Assembly: GCA_951812305.1 (NCBI GenBank)
Contig: CATOSB010000002.1
Location: 1 to 64,000, forward strand
DNA length: 64,000 bases
Reading direction: 5' to 3'
Origin: an uncultured Paracoccaceae bacterium
Lineage (GTDB): Bacteria; Pseudomonadota; Alphaproteobacteria; Rhodobacterales; Rhodobacteraceae
Below the pieces are notes generated by a model. That model saw only the letters and a list, made by a program, of their open reading frames with translations, was not told the DNA's origin and ran no database searches. Shown piece by piece: positions 1 through 9,660 of this stretch. Position numbers and translations under genes: made by a program. Position 1 is the first letter of the stretch. Each line of letters opens with the position of its first letter.

Positions 1-1605
1 CACCCCCTGCAAGATGAGCAAGATGAGCGGGGCTTTGGTGGGTGCTGTCCGGTTATAGGCGCGCGATGATCTGAGCTGGTGGGACCGTGATGATCTCAAG
101 GATATTCAGCCCATGCTTTCTGGCTGTGGAGATCACGGACCGGATGTCGGCGAAGACCCGGGCTCCCTCGATCGTGCGGAAACTCCCCGGGATCTTCATG
201 CGCACTTTCATCATGCGCAGGTCCTGTTCGGCCTGATTGTTGGTGAAGGGGACGTCAAAATCCGTAAGGAACCGCAAGACGTCGTCGCGGAAGTCTCGCA
301 AGCGAATGAGGAGATTATGCCCCGGCCTTCGCGGCTTTCTCCCTCGAGAACCGGTTTTTGGCACCAATGGTGGCAGCCCTTCATGGAAGTCTGTGCCCTT
401 GGCAAGGATTGCCATGTACTCGGCGAGTATATCCTCATGAACGGATGCCGGGAGTTCGGTGTCGCCTCTCCCCTGCGCGGCACACTTCAGCTGATTGGCG
501 TTGGTGAGCAGCGCGCTCAACTCTGTCGCCCATGGCTCTTTTTCGATCTCGGCGACGGCCCTCGGTTCGCGCAGGTGATGTGCTCCTCAGAGGGCGTGTG
601 CGTCCACCCCCTCCATATGGGCGTAATACGATTTCCAGTGATCATGGACGATCGTCCCACCGTTCAGGAAGGTTGGAACAGCACCGCGCCCGGGATCGAT
701 CCGGTAGTGGGTGAATGCGCCATCACAGATCGTATGCAACCAGTGCAGCTTGCCGGCGACACGCAGCCCGGTCTCGTCCAGATGCCGAACACCGCCTCCC
801 GTGAGGGTATCACGAATGTGCTCGACCACGCCACTCAGACGCTGCGCTGTGCCATTGACCCGGTTGGTCACGCTGGCCGCGCACAGGCTGGTGGCTCCGA
901 ACAGATCCCGCAGGAGTTGGCAGACCCGATCTTCGGGGATCAGCTGCTGGACATTGCAGTAGACCGCCGCGGCCCGTATGCGCGGACCATATTGCACATG
1001 CGCGCTCACGCCCTCGGGAAACGCGGCCGTTGTCGTGGCTCGGCAATGCGCGCAGCCGTAAATCATTGCCTGATGCTCGGTGACTTCCAGCTGCGGCGGG
1101 GGCACGTCGAACACCTGACGGTTCTTCACCCCCTCGATCATCTCTGGCGTCAGGCGCTGCTGACAGGTACGACACTGCGCTGCTTCATGGCGTTGCACAA
1201 AGTCTGGCGTTGGCGTCTGGCGCAGGGTGTCGCCCCGGTGGCCAGTCTGGCCGCCGCTTTTCTTGCCGGACTTTCCACGCAGGCTGCGTGGTGCCGGCTT
1301 CTTCAGCCCATCACTCGAGGGAGGCTTGCTGCTGTTACGGCTGTTTTTGCCAAGCTGCCTGCGCAGTTCATCAATCTCTTGCGCCTGGAATGCTACAAAT
1401 TCTTCCAACTCCGAGATCCGGCGCAGAGCCATAGCGGGGCTTTGTTCAAGGGAGGCAACCTTATCCATTCCAGCAGTGATTCAGAAAATCAACCCGAGCG
1501 CAATGGAACCCTGAGCAGAACGGAAGTTTCATTCACCCTATGGTAAATTAGACTCACACCAAACACTACAAAACCAGACAAGTCAGCAGGGGGCTTGGGA
1601 GTTAC
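1..1605 (-). mobile_element. IS66-family element, older divergent copy (left end cut by window)
   Basis: The right end is GTTAC at 1601-1605, the reverse complement of the GTAACTCCCAAG end shared by all IS66 copies here. The window begins with CACCCCCTGC, which is what would follow GTAACTCCCAAG, so only about 12 bp of the left end is probably missing. The DNA differs clearly from the five other near-identical full-length copies (A, B, C, E and F), while the transposase aligns along its whole length. This is therefore an older or separate lineage. Only one transposase gene is present, as in tnpC-only IS66 relatives. Confidence 0.85.
53..1468 (-). pseudogene. tnpC: IS66 TnpC transposase with in-frame TGA
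   Basis: The full span is 1416 nt, exactly the length of the intact 471-aa transposase genes elsewhere in the window. Residues 1-293 read MDKVASLEQSPAM to VDAHAL, then a TGA (+ strand tca at 587-589) replaces the TGC cysteine codon of the intact copies. The frame then continues without a shift (GAHHLRE...) through NNQAEQDLRMMK to a TAA at 53-55. The break is thus one nonsense change, not a frameshift. The N-terminal coiled coil, the cysteine-pair zinc-binding region, the first two DDE aspartates (HLDETG and the HDHW region) and the final glutamate region are all recognisable. The product is probably inactive. Confidence 0.85.
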
Positions 1606-2090
1606 TCAGCAAGAAGAATTTGAAGGTCGTGGCGCGTAGTTTTTCCACCAGCACATGATTTTGGCAGATCAATCGTGGCATGCGAGGATAGGACTGTCAG
1701 GGACCCCAAAGATAGCCCCGCCTCCTCTGCAACAAAGGACATGAGTTGTCCAAGACCAATTAGATTGCCTAGCAGTTTTTCAACATAGTAGTGGTTCCGA
1801 TAGAAGGCTGTCAGCGTGAGAGTTTCGGGCGAACCCGCAAGCAATTTAAAGCTCAAGAAACTCAGGCACTGGCCACCATACGGTGACCTATCTACGTCGC
1901 GTGCTGGGTCAAATAGGGCTAACTCGAATTTATTGCGCGCGCGGACAGAAGGGTCACGCATTCGGGTCACGATGTCCCACAATGGATTGCCAGAAGGAGC
2001 ATCAGGCCAGTCTGTCATGCGTTCAAAATAATAGCCTGACCACCGCTCATTTCTACGAACTGTCGGCAGGATATTTTTGTGAAATCGATC
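1606..2090 (-). pseudogene. Thymidylate synthase-superfamily-like gene fragment, both ends lost
   Basis: About 160 codons are open on the minus strand between two IS66 elements. The translation runs from DRFHKNILPTVRRNERWSG to HDLQILLAE. A stretch GGQCLSFLSFKL ... FYRNHYYVEKLLGNLIGLGQ lines up by eye with the Cys-containing core and the following helix of thymidylate-synthase-fold proteins, but it is not ThyA itself. The 5' end is cut by the IS66 at 2091. The 3' end is cut by the IS66 ending at 1605, whose terminal GTAAC supplies the TAA stop. Family assignment is tentative; that it is a cellular gene remnant is much safer. Confidence 0.5.
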
Positions 2091-3691
2091 GTAACTCCCA
2101 AGCACCCCCCACGTTTGAGTGTTATTGTCAGTTTTATGGTGAGTCGAATTTGCCATTTTGCGCGTGTTTTTTTTCTTTCTTGTCTGAATTCTGTGGCGCC
2201 GGGTTGATTTCTCTGAATCAGTGGTGGGATGGATCAGGTTGCCGCCCTTGAACAACTTCTCGCCACGGCTCTGCGTCGGATCGCTGAGCTTGAAGCTGCG
2301 TTGGCGAGCATGGCGGAAGAGATCACGGACCTGCGCCGACAGTTGGCCAAGAACAGCAGCAATAGCAGCAAGCCCCCTTCAAGTGATGGCCTGAAGAAGC
2401 CAGCCCCGCGCAGCCTGCGTGGCAAATCCGGAAAGAAAAGTGGCGGCCAAGTTGGCCACCGGGGCGACACCCTGCGCCAGACGTCAACACCCGACTTTGT
2501 CGAACGGCATGAGGCGACGCATTGCAGCGCCTGTCAGAGCGCCCTGACGGCGGAGATGGTGAAAGGGATCGAGAAGCGTCAGGTGTTCGACTTGCCTGCG
2601 CCACGCCTGGAGGTCACCGAGCATCAGGCGGCGGTTTATTGTTGCGACCATTGTCGAGCCACGACGACGGCTGGCTTTCCCGATGGCGTGGCCGCGCATG
2701 TGCAATATGGCACGCGCATGCGGGCAGTGGCGGTCTATTGCAATGTTCAGCAGCTGATACCCGAGGATCGGGTCTGCCAGCTTATGCGCGACCTGTTTGG
2801 GGCCACCAGCTTGTGCGCGGCCAGCGTGACCAACTGGACGCGCGGCGCGGCAAATAAGATGGGTGTCGTGGTTGAACACATTCTCGCCCGGCTTGCCGAA
2901 GGCGGCGTTCGGCATCTGGACGAGACCGGACTTCGTGTTGCCGGCAAGCTGCACTGGCTGCACACGATCTGCGATACCGCCTTCACCCATTACCGCATCA
3001 GCGCCAAACGCGGTGCTGTTCCAACCTTCCTGACCGGCGGGACGATCATTCATGATCACTGGAAACCCTACTACGCCCATATGAGCGGAGTGGACGCCCA
3101 CGCCCTCTGCGGGGCGCATCACTTGCGCGAACTCAAGGCCATCGAAGAGATCGAAAAAGAGCCTTGGGCGACGGAGATGAGCGCAGTGCTTCATAGCGCC
3201 AATCAGCTCAGATGCGCGGCTCAGGATCAAGGCGAGACCGAACTCCCGGAACTGGTTCGCCAGGGTATCGTCACCAGATACATGGCGATCCTCGCCAAGG
3301 GGCTCGCCTTCCACGAACGCCGGCCCCCGCTGGCCAAAAGCCCCGGCACCCGCGGCCGAAAAGCCAGGCGGCCAGGCCACAACCTGCTCCTCCGCCTGCG
3401 TGACTACCGCGATGACGTTTTGCGATTCATCGCCGACTTCGCGGTCCCATTCACAAACAATCAGGCCGAACAGGACCTGCGCATGATGAAGCTGCGCATG
3501 AAAATCTCGGGCACCTTCCGCACCCTCGAGGGCGCGCGGGTCTTCGCCGACATCAGGTCCGTCATCTCGACGGCCAGAAAACACGGGTTCAACATCCTGG
3601 AAATCCTGACCCTGTCACCACCTCAGATCATCGCACGGCTCTGACGGAACAAAACCCCGCAACCCTATCGGACAGGGTGCTTGGGAGTTAC
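2091..3691 (+). mobile_element. IS66-family element, copy A (1601 bp, intact)
   Basis: The ends are perfect 17-bp inverted repeats GTAACTCCCAAGCACCC, one at 2091 and the other ending at 3691. One gene, tnpC, is inside. The 8-bp flanks do not match (AATCGATC on the left, CAAAAAAC on the right), although sister copies here keep 8-bp duplications. The two sides also belong to unrelated sequences: a thymidylate-synthase-like gene on the left and the tail of an IS982-type element on the right. This is the footprint expected from recombination between two IS66 copies with loss of the DNA between. Confidence 0.93.
2229..3644 (+). CDS. tnpC: IS66-family transposase TnpC (copy A)
   Basis: A 471-aa DDE transposase. 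Residues 1-45 form a heptad-rich coiled coil (MDQVAALEQLLATALRRI). They are followed by a serine/lysine-rich linker (SSKPPSSDGLKKP), a CSACQ ... CCDHC zinc-binding region around residues 99-140, and a catalytic core with HLDETGLRV, IIHDHWKPYY and NNQAEQDLRMMK. No tnpA or tnpB accessory gene is present, so this resembles the tnpC-only branch of the IS66 family. It differs from the copies at 35-45 kb by a few residues (HERRPP instead of HERQPP; KHGFN instead of KHRFN). It is apparently intact and likely functional. Confidence 0.93.
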   Translation: MDQVAALEQLLATALRRIAELEAALASMAEEITDLRRQLAKNSSNSSKPPSSDGLKKPAPRSLRGKSGKKSGGQVGHRGDTLRQTSTPDFVERHEATHCSACQSALTAEMVKGIEKRQVFDLPAPRLEVTEHQAAVYCCDHCRATTTAGFPDGVAAHVQYGTRMRAVAVYCNVQQLIPEDRVCQLMRDLFGATSLCAASVTNWTRGAANKMGVVVEHILARLAEGGVRHLDETGLRVAGKLHWLHTICDTAFTHYRISAKRGAVPTFLTGGTIIHDHWKPYYAHMSGVDAHALCGAHHLRELKAIEEIEKEPWATEMSAVLHSANQLRCAAQDQGETELPELVRQGIVTRYMAILAKGLAFHERRPPLAKSPGTRGRKARRPGHNLLLRLRDYRDDVLRFIADFAVPFTNNQAEQDLRMMKLRMKISGTFRTLEGARVFADIRSVISTARKHGFNILEILTLSPPQIIARL

Positions 3692-3762
3692 CAAAAAACT
3701 ACGAAAAAATTCTGTCGAGTAGTGCACTGGTGACGCCAACGTCTTATCCAGAATCGGGGTTA
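3692..3762. mobile_element. Right-end remnant of the IS982-type element
   Basis: These 71 bp match 42030-42100, the last part of the IS982-type element in this window, with one mismatch. The match covers the last codons and TAG stop of its passenger gene, 60 non-coding bases and the terminal repeat. The rest of the copy is gone, replaced at 3691 by IS66 copy A. The outer terminal repeat (rc TAACCCCGATTCTGGATAAG) joins directly to the Hint-domain gene. It shows that the passenger gene tail and the terminal repeat move together. Confidence 0.85.
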
Positions 3763-4310
3763 TATCTGCCTATCCAACGGATCGGTTGCGGTCCCTCGTC
3801 TCGTGTCACGACCAGGTCACCTGGGGCCAGCCACTTTACAGGAACCTCGCCTACATCTGTCAATATTCGCGTATCCGGGCCAAAACACGGTACATCCGTA
3901 AAAGATGAGTAAGCCGGCGCGGTAGGCGGCCCATCGACATCTTCATTTGCGGTTTGTGAATAGGCCGTTCCCGGGGTCAATGGAGCACTGACGATATACC
4001 CAACAAGCACGCCGCCGATTTCCACGGCTTCAAGAAAGACGTGCGGATTGACCCCGTCATAGATCGCGAAAAACTCTTCATCGTAAACCTGACCCGAGGC
4101 GACTGGATTGCCCAGCATGTCTGTGACGACAGCTGTCTGGTTGCTGTCGGAGCCGACTTCATCAGCGCCAACATCGCCGTGAAGATAGTCGTCATCGTCC
4201 GTGATCGCGATGTTTACGCGATGGAGTTCAGGGTCATAATCCGTCCGCAAGGACCAGGAATTCGACCCGGAATCATAGACCAGTGCATCGGCAGAATAGG
4301 CAATCGGCAT
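3744..4310 (-). pseudogene. Hint-domain protein, C-terminus truncated by IS982-type element
   Basis: Starts at MPIAYSADALVYD (ATG at 4310, with an AAGG about 10 nt upstream). A variable acidic N-terminal region leads into the start of a hedgehog/intein (Hint) module: PCFGPDTRILTDVGEVPVKW, then LAPGDLVVTRD and PIRWIGR. Such proteins are common in Rhodobacteraceae and are usually secreted or self-processing; that role is inferred from the family. The frame then enters the IS end and adds YNPDSG before a TAA supplied by the element. Most of the Hint fold and anything after it is missing, so the gene is almost certainly non-functional. An ORF start further upstream is possible but has unremarkable composition. 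Confidence 0.75.
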
Positions 4311-4915
4311 CGATTTGGGCCTTGTGTTCAAGCTGTGCAAAACAATGATTGTAATGCGGCGACCCATCAGTGGTAGCTGTCGATTGTGGCGATTTCCCTT
4401 CGATCTCTTGTTAATATTTGGCGCGAAATTATGGTTATGAGGCGAAAGTATTCCGCATCTTTCCCGGTCTGTTTCGCAAACGGGAAATTTGGCTGAGCGA
4501 AATCTTCCCAATGAACAAATCTCGGATGACTGGCTCCTTTCGCACTGAAGGTTCGTTTTAAGGATCTGAACAACCACGACGCATCTCTCCGATGAGTCAG
4601 AATTATTCATGACAGATTCATCACCCGAAATATCCGCTTCGGGGAAGCTGCGCTGCGGCGATTATGTAGGCAGTGGACGGCAGGATTGGGCCATTTTCAG
4701 AGTGCAAGAATCCGAGCAACAAACTTTGGGAGAATTGACGACAAGCAATGTTTTCCAACAAAGATCACTGGCTGGCACGCACTGTTCCGTCAATGGTCCC
4801 CCAAGGGTTGAATGTTTTAAGTGCCCCTCATAGGTCATCGGTTCGGTACCCGGCTCAGCCGGGGTCAATTTCAATGCAACATCAAGAAGGGCGAGATATC
4901 CCACGAAAGAACATC
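4311..4915. other. Intergenic region between divergent genes, no gene recognised
   Basis: About 600 bp separate the Hint gene (minus) from the globin gene (plus). Short frames exist on both strands but none has a convincing start or a recognisable product. A small GC-rich inverted repeat (CCCGGCTCAGCCGGG near 4850) lies upstream of the globin. The promoters of both genes presumably lie here. Confidence 0.5.
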
Positions 4916-5800
4916 ATGGCACATGTTGACCTTCCCAAGTTCCCGACGCGGCCCGGGTATATGACCGAAAAAATCCAGAGGGATTACATTGAGGCCGCAA
5001 AGGCCAAGGATCTATTGCCGGCGGAGGCCCATCGTATGGCTGATATATTGTCGCTGACGGCCCCAAGTGATGTGTCTAAGCCAATCCAATTTTGGCAATT
5101 GTACTCGGTGCTTGGTCAGGACCCTATCGTGGAGATCGTCCAGAGTTTCTATCAACGCGTGTTTGAACAAGACGACTGGTTCAGGTCTGTTTTCCAGCGT
5201 GTTGGTGGCATCAACCATCACATCGGCACGCAAGCATCGATGTGGATCGACGTGATGGGTGGCGGGCCCTACTACCATGGCGCCGAGTTCCGGCTGAACT
5301 TTCATCACACACACAACGCAATGCAGCTGATGAACGAGAAAGGGGCAGACCTTTGGTCGAAGCTCATGCTGGAAACTCTGGATGCATCATCGCACCTAAT
5401 GGCGGATGACCTGCGCATTCGAACCAGCGTCAATACGTTTCTGTCGTTCTTCATGGACAAATACGCCGACGATTTTGCGTTTGAGAACCACAGCTTTTTT
5501 GGTGAAACGAACCCGCCCTATAAGCGAAAGCTCAACTTCATGAAGATGACAGAACAGGCGATCGAAGCGCTGAACGTGCTGTTAACCAATGCCTCTTTGA
5601 AATCTGAATTTATTTCACGCAATACCGCCGAAACGCATGGTCTAAAACCAAATGCGCCAACGGGTCCGGGCAACCGTTTCCGGGACAAGTCCGAGCGACC
5701 GCGCGAACGGATCGTGGTTTGGCCGCCGTCCAATTGCCAACGCTCCAAAAAGTCGCCTGATCAATTGCATCGCTTTCATCCGTTTGGTCACGTCATCTGA
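4916..5800 (+). CDS. Truncated-hemoglobin-like globin protein with unusual C-terminal tail
   Basis: The globin-like core spans roughly residues 50-165 ([26 protein letters not shown] ... [11 protein letters not shown] ... [10 protein letters not shown]). The histidine cluster near HHTHNAM would be the proximal heme-ligand region, as in truncated hemoglobins. The start chosen is ATG 4916 ([10 protein letters not shown]); the frame is open about 55 codons further upstream, where the sequence looks non-coding. After about residue 240 the protein turns into a Pro/Arg/Ser-rich tail ([20 protein letters not shown]) unlike a globin. The tail may be a read-through after an old frameshift. Likely role is O2/NO binding or sensing; no partner is visible, since purL downstream is unrelated. 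Confidence 0.6.
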   Translation: MAHVDLPKFPTRPGYMTEKIQRDYIEAAKAKDLLPAEAHRMADILSLTAPSDVSKPIQFWQLYSVLGQDPIVEIVQSFYQRVFEQDDWFRSVFQRVGGINHHIGTQASMWIDVMGGGPYYHGAEFRLNFHHTHNAMQLMNEKGADLWSKLMLETLDASSHLMADDLRIRTSVNTFLSFFMDKYADDFAFENHSFFGETNPPYKRKLNFMKMTEQAIEALNVLLTNASLKSEFISRNTAETHGLKPNAPTGPGNRFRDKSERPRERIVVWPPSNCQRSKKSPDQLHRFHPFGHVI

Positions 5801-5880
5801 ATATCAAAACATCCTTAACAAAGCCTTTCTTTCACTTCCGTGCACCTTACTCTAAAAGCCCCCAAAACCGGGGGACAGGC

Positions 5881-8046
5881 ATGGCAGAACCAGAGATTAC
5901 GGACGACCTGATCGCGTCACACGGCTTTACGTCGGAAGAATATCAGGAAGTCGTGAAAATCCTGAACCGTGCGCCCAATTTCACCGAACTCGGCATTTTT
6001 TCGGCGATGTGGAATGAACATTGTTCCTATAAATCCTCCAAGAAATGGTTGCGCACCCTGCCCACGACTGGTCCGCAAGTCATTTGCGGCCCCGGTGAAA
6101 ATGCTGGTGTTGTCGACATCGGCGACAATCAGGCCGTGGTCTTCAAAATGGAAAGCCACAACCACCCGTCCTATATCGAGCCCTATCAGGGCGCCGCGAC
6201 TGGTGTAGGTGGTATTCTGCGCGACGTGTTCACGATGGGCGCACGCCCAATCGCGGCAATGAATTCACTGTCCTTTGGGTCGCCCGATCACCCCAAAACC
6301 CGCCAACTCGTGCATGGCGTGGTCGAGGGCGTAGGCGGCTACGGAAATGCCTTTGGCGTGCCAACAGTTGGCGGCGAGGTGCGGTTCCACCCCGCCTACA
6401 ATGGCAATTGTCTGGTCAATGCCTTCGCAGCGGGCCTCGCAGATGCTGACAAAATCTTCTACTCCGCCGCGTCGGGCATCGGAATGCCGGTCGTCTATCT
6501 CGGCGCCAAAACCGGACGCGATGGCGTCGGCGGCGCGACGATGGCATCCGCCGAATTCGACAACACCATCGAAGAAAAACGCCCCACCGTGCAGGTCGGA
6601 GATCCCTTCACCGAAAAGCGCCTGCTCGAAGCCTGTTTGGAGTTGATGAAAACCGGCGCCGTCATTTCCATTCAGGATATGGGTGCCGCCGGTCTTACCT
6701 GTTCGGCGGTCGAGATGGGCGACAAAGGGGGCTTGGGCGTCAAACTTCAACTCGATGACGTACCCCAACGCGAAGACAACATGACCGCCTATGAGATGAT
6801 GCTGTCGGAATCTCAGGAACGGATGTTGATGGTTCTGAACCCGGAACTTGAAGCCGAAGCCAAGGCCATCTTCGAGAAATGGGATCTCGATTTCGCCATC
6901 GTAGGTGAGACTATAGAAGAAGACCGGTTTCTTATCCTGCACGGGAATGAAGTGAAAGCCGACCTGCCTTTGTCGAAATTGTCCTCCACCGCACCGGAAT
7001 ACGACCGTCCGTACGAGGAAAAAATACCGACGCAATACCGACGTGATACCGACGTGATACAGATCGACCCAATCGACGGGCTGAAGGCTCTGATTTCGTC
7101 ACCAAACTACGCATCGAAGGAATGGGTGTACGATCAGTATGACAGTCAGGTCATGGCCGATACTGTCCGCCAGCCTGGCCTTGGCGCGGGCATCGTGCGC
7201 GTCCATGATACCGGTAAGATGCTTGCCTTCACATCGGACGTAACCCCCCGTTATGTCTTCGAAAATCCACATGAAGGCGGCAAACAGGCGGTGGCCGAGG
7301 CCTACCGAAATTTAACCGCCTGTGGCGCAAAACCACTTGCGACAACCGACAACATGAACTTTGGCAATCCGGAAAAACCGGAAATCATGGGCCAGTTCGT
7401 CGGTGCCATCAAAGGTATTGGCGAAGCTTGCCAAGCTCTTGATATGCCAATCGTTTCTGGCAATGTTTCACTTTACAATGAAACCGACGGCACCGGAATT
7501 CTACCGACCCCAACTATCGCATCTGTAGGTCTGATCCCCTCAGAGGACCAGCTGATTAATGGCACCGTTCGGGAAGGCCATGTCGCTCTTTTGATCGGGG
7601 AATCTTCAGGCCATCTCGGTCAGTCGGCGCTGATGGCCGAGGTCTTCAACAGCGAAGACGGCCCTGCCCCGCCCGTCGATCTGAATGCCGAAATGCGCAA
7701 TGGCGATTTCATCCGCGAAAACAAAGACTTCATCACAGTTTGCAGCGACCTGTCTGACGGCGGATTGGCGCTCGCAGCGTTCGAAATGGCAGAAGCCGCC
7801 GGTGTTGGCGTCGTTTTGGATTCCAGCGATACCGGCGAACTTTTCGGAGAGGATCAGGCCCGCTATTTGATCGCCTGCAACTTCGACATGGCCGAGGCCC
7901 TGATGTCTGCCGCTTACAAAGCCAACCTTACGATTGCCAGTGTGGGAAAGTTCGGTGGTAGTTCAGTGCGCTACGGCAGTTCAGAAGCGCCCATGGACGA
8001 GTTGTCCGCACTTTATCGCGGCGCATTTGGAGAGACTTTTGGCTGA
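5881..8046 (+). CDS. purL: Phosphoribosylformylglycinamidine synthase subunit PurL
   Basis: A 721-aa small-type PurL. It catalyses the ATP-dependent conversion of FGAR to FGAM in de novo purine synthesis, together with PurQ and PurS, which are not in the window. Visible features are [12 protein letters not shown] near residue 45, the glycine-rich nucleotide-binding stretch [20 protein letters not shown] near residue 100, [15 protein letters not shown] near 267, and the second AIRS-like half with [10 protein letters not shown] and [14 protein letters not shown]. Length is typical for the non-fused form. Just upstream is a GGGGGA-type ribosome site (ccgggggacaggcATG). The last codons overlap the start of a broken acetyltransferase gene. 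Confidence 0.96.
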   Translation: MAEPEITDDLIASHGFTSEEYQEVVKILNRAPNFTELGIFSAMWNEHCSYKSSKKWLRTLPTTGPQVICGPGENAGVVDIGDNQAVVFKMESHNHPSYIEPYQGAATGVGGILRDVFTMGARPIAAMNSLSFGSPDHPKTRQLVHGVVEGVGGYGNAFGVPTVGGEVRFHPAYNGNCLVNAFAAGLADADKIFYSAASGIGMPVVYLGAKTGRDGVGGATMASAEFDNTIEEKRPTVQVGDPFTEKRLLEACLELMKTGAVISIQDMGAAGLTCSAVEMGDKGGLGVKLQLDDVPQREDNMTAYEMMLSESQERMLMVLNPELEAEAKAIFEKWDLDFAIVGETIEEDRFLILHGNEVKADLPLSKLSSTAPEYDRPYEEKIPTQYRRDTDVIQIDPIDGLKALISSPNYASKEWVYDQYDSQVMADTVRQPGLGAGIVRVHDTGKMLAFTSDVTPRYVFENPHEGGKQAVAEAYRNLTACGAKPLATTDNMNFGNPEKPEIMGQFVGAIKGIGEACQALDMPIVSGNVSLYNETDGTGILPTPTIASVGLIPSEDQLINGTVREGHVALLIGESSGHLGQSALMAEVFNSEDGPAPPVDLNAEMRNGDFIRENKDFITVCSDLSDGGLALAAFEMAEAAGVGVVLDSSDTGELFGEDQARYLIACNFDMAEALMSAAYKANLTIASVGKFGGSSVRYGSSEAPMDELSALYRGAFGETFG

Positions 8047-8677
8047 CGAAACCGGCACAATTCTTGATCAATCCACTTGGTCTGGCGCGGATCAATTCCG
8101 CTTCTTTCGCACCTATGAACGCCCGCATTACGCAACAACTGCACGGGTCGATGTTACCAAGTTAATGAACCGTAAGTCCGAGCTGCCGGTGTTCCGGTCC
8201 TGCATTTGGGCGATTGGTGCGGGGCTCCACGCTGTTCCTGAACTTCGCCTTCGTTTTCAAGGCGATACGGCGCGCAGCTATGAACGGTTGGACCTGTCTC
8301 CCACTATCGCAACAGAAGATGGGAACTTCAGATAGACCTATCTGTCGTGGGACCCGGACCGCGCAACTTTTGACGCCCACGCCACCGAGGAAATCGCGAA
8401 GGTCCGCTCAGGGCAGCCGCTTAACGCCAATACCGGCGAACGGCAGGCGGTTGCCTACCTTTCTTGCCTGCCTTGGTTGGACTACACGTCACTCGACAAC
8501 GCGTTGCCCCATTCCGACGATTGCATTCCACGGGTCAGTTGGGGAAAAATCGTTCCGAAAAACAACGGCTTCGACATGGCCGTCAGTCTTCAGGTTCACC
8601 ACGCCCTGGTTCAGGGCCTGCATGTCGGTCAGTTTTTCCAGGCCACCCAGCAGGCTTTTTACGACCTTGCCGAGTAG
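8039..8677 (+). pseudogene. Chloramphenicol acetyltransferase-like gene with premature TAG
   Basis: The frame begins within the last codons of purL, with TTG 8039 about 5 nt after GGAGAG. It reads DQSTWSGADQFRFFRTYERPHY, typical of the N-terminus of CAT-fold trimeric acetyltransferases. An in-frame TAG at 8333-8335 interrupts it after GNFR. Translation then resumes in the same frame (TYLSWDPDRATFDAHA ... VSLQVHHALVQGLHVGQFF) to a TAG at 8677. VHHALVQGLHVG corresponds to the HHxxxDG catalytic-histidine motif, with the usual Asp replaced by Gln, so even the repaired protein may be altered. The family includes many non-resistance acyltransferases, so a drug-resistance role should not be assumed. 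Confidence 0.7.
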
Positions 8678-8695
8678 CCTGCGCATTGTCTGCAT

Positions 8696-9265
8696 TCAGA
8701 TAATATAATCGCCGAGATCGATGTTGTTGTAATGGAAATCTTCCAGAATAACCTCGATCACTAGGTTGCCGCTGGTGTTGTCATGAAATTGCAGGATCGT
8801 GTTGCCGTCTTCGGTCGCCAACCAGCCCCAGTGATCGCCGTTTGCGGGGTTGTTGATGTCGATGTTCAGGGCGGAAACATCAATTAAATCAATGCCATCT
8901 TCGAAGTCAGTGATCACCAGTCGCTGGGTATCCGGTGTAACTACAAAGACGTCATTACCACTGCCGCCTGTGACGGTGTCATCACCGCTGCCACCGTCAA
9001 TTGTGTCGTTGCCGCTGCCGCCAAATACGCGGTCATTGCCTTCTCTGCCGTTGACGTAGTCATCGTCGCGCCCGGCGCGGATGGTGTCATCACCCAGGCC
9101 GCCTTCGATGGAGTCGTTTCCCCGTCCGCCGCGGATGTCGTCATTGCCACCACCACCGTCGATCGTGTCGTCGCCACGACGGCCATAGATGAATTCGTCG
9201 GCGTTGGTTCCAGTCAGAATGTTGTCCTGGCCATTGCCGCGAATGATGTTTGAATTGCTGGGCAT
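8696..9265 (-). CDS. Small RTX-type calcium-binding repeat protein
   Basis: 189 aa with no N-terminal signal peptide. Residues about 20-105 are an uninterrupted run of GGxGxDxx nonapeptides (GRRGDDTIDGGGGNDDIRGG and so on), the calcium-binding beta-roll of RTX exoproteins. A DxI/VxDFxxGxDxI-like stretch (LVITDFEDGIDLIDVSALNI) follows, typical of the region after the roll. The gene is preceded by a strong ribosome site (AAGGAGGGACAATATG). RTX proteins are usually exported by type I secretion through a C-terminal signal, but no transporter gene is nearby. It sits between purL and bolA. No enzymatic domain is visible. Confidence 0.8.
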   Translation of the reverse strand: MPSNSNIIRGNGQDNILTGTNADEFIYGRRGDDTIDGGGGNDDIRGGRGNDSIEGGLGDDTIRAGRDDDYVNGREGNDRVFGGSGNDTIDGGSGDDTVTGGSGNDVFVVTPDTQRLVITDFEDGIDLIDVSALNIDINNPANGDHWGWLATEDGNTILQFHDNTSGNLVIEVILEDFHYNNIDLGDYII

Positions 9266-9420
9266 ATTGTCCCTCCTTGTTGAACTTCAGGGATAGGACG
9301 CGGGCGATGCCGAAAACCTTGGCAATGGCGAACAATTATTGCGATGCTTGCGGAAGGGCTGGATTTCGCCCCGCCGCTCGCCTACATCGAATGAAGCAAG
9401 ACCTCCAAGGGATGCCGCAC

Positions 9421-9657
9421 ATGCCAATGCACGCCGATGAGTTGACCACGCTATTGCGGGAAAGCTTTCCCGATGCTGACATCACGGTTTCCGGCGCTGA
9501 TGGAGTTCACATGGCGGCGATGGTGGTCGATGAAAGTTTCCGCGGCAAAAACCGCGTTCAGCAGCAGCGCGCTGTTTACGCTGCGCTAAAAGGTAAAATG
9601 GACGGACCAGACGGCGAGCTTCATGCACTCGCCCTGACAACGAAAGCACCGGAGTAA
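9421..9657 (+). CDS. bolA: BolA/IbaG-family protein
   Basis: 78 aa from MPMHADELTTLLRESFPDAD to LHALALTTKAPE. The BolA fold is recognisable from the central V-x-G-x-D ... FRGKNRVQQQRAVYAAL region, with a conserved His near the C-terminus (ELHALAL). Start ATG 9421 follows AAGGGA at suitable spacing. It ends 3 nt before grxD. BolA-like proteins form [2Fe-2S]-bridged heterodimers with CGFS monothiol glutaredoxins and act in iron-sulfur and iron regulation. The immediate linkage to grxD supports that partnership here. Its product should be cytoplasmic. Confidence 0.88.
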   Translation: MPMHADELTTLLRESFPDADITVSGADGVHMAAMVVDESFRGKNRVQQQRAVYAALKGKMDGPDGELHALALTTKAPE

Positions 9658-9660
9658 ACG

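Noticed and set aside
587..589. Possible selenocysteine or recoded TGA in the older transposase
   Set aside because: No SECIS-like element was seen, the intact paralogues use an ordinary TGC cysteine, and the element is otherwise diverged; a nonsense mutation is simpler.
4800..4880. tRNA-like T-arm (GGTTCGGTACCC) upstream of the globin gene
   Set aside because: No matching acceptor stem, D-arm or anticodon arm could be built around it.
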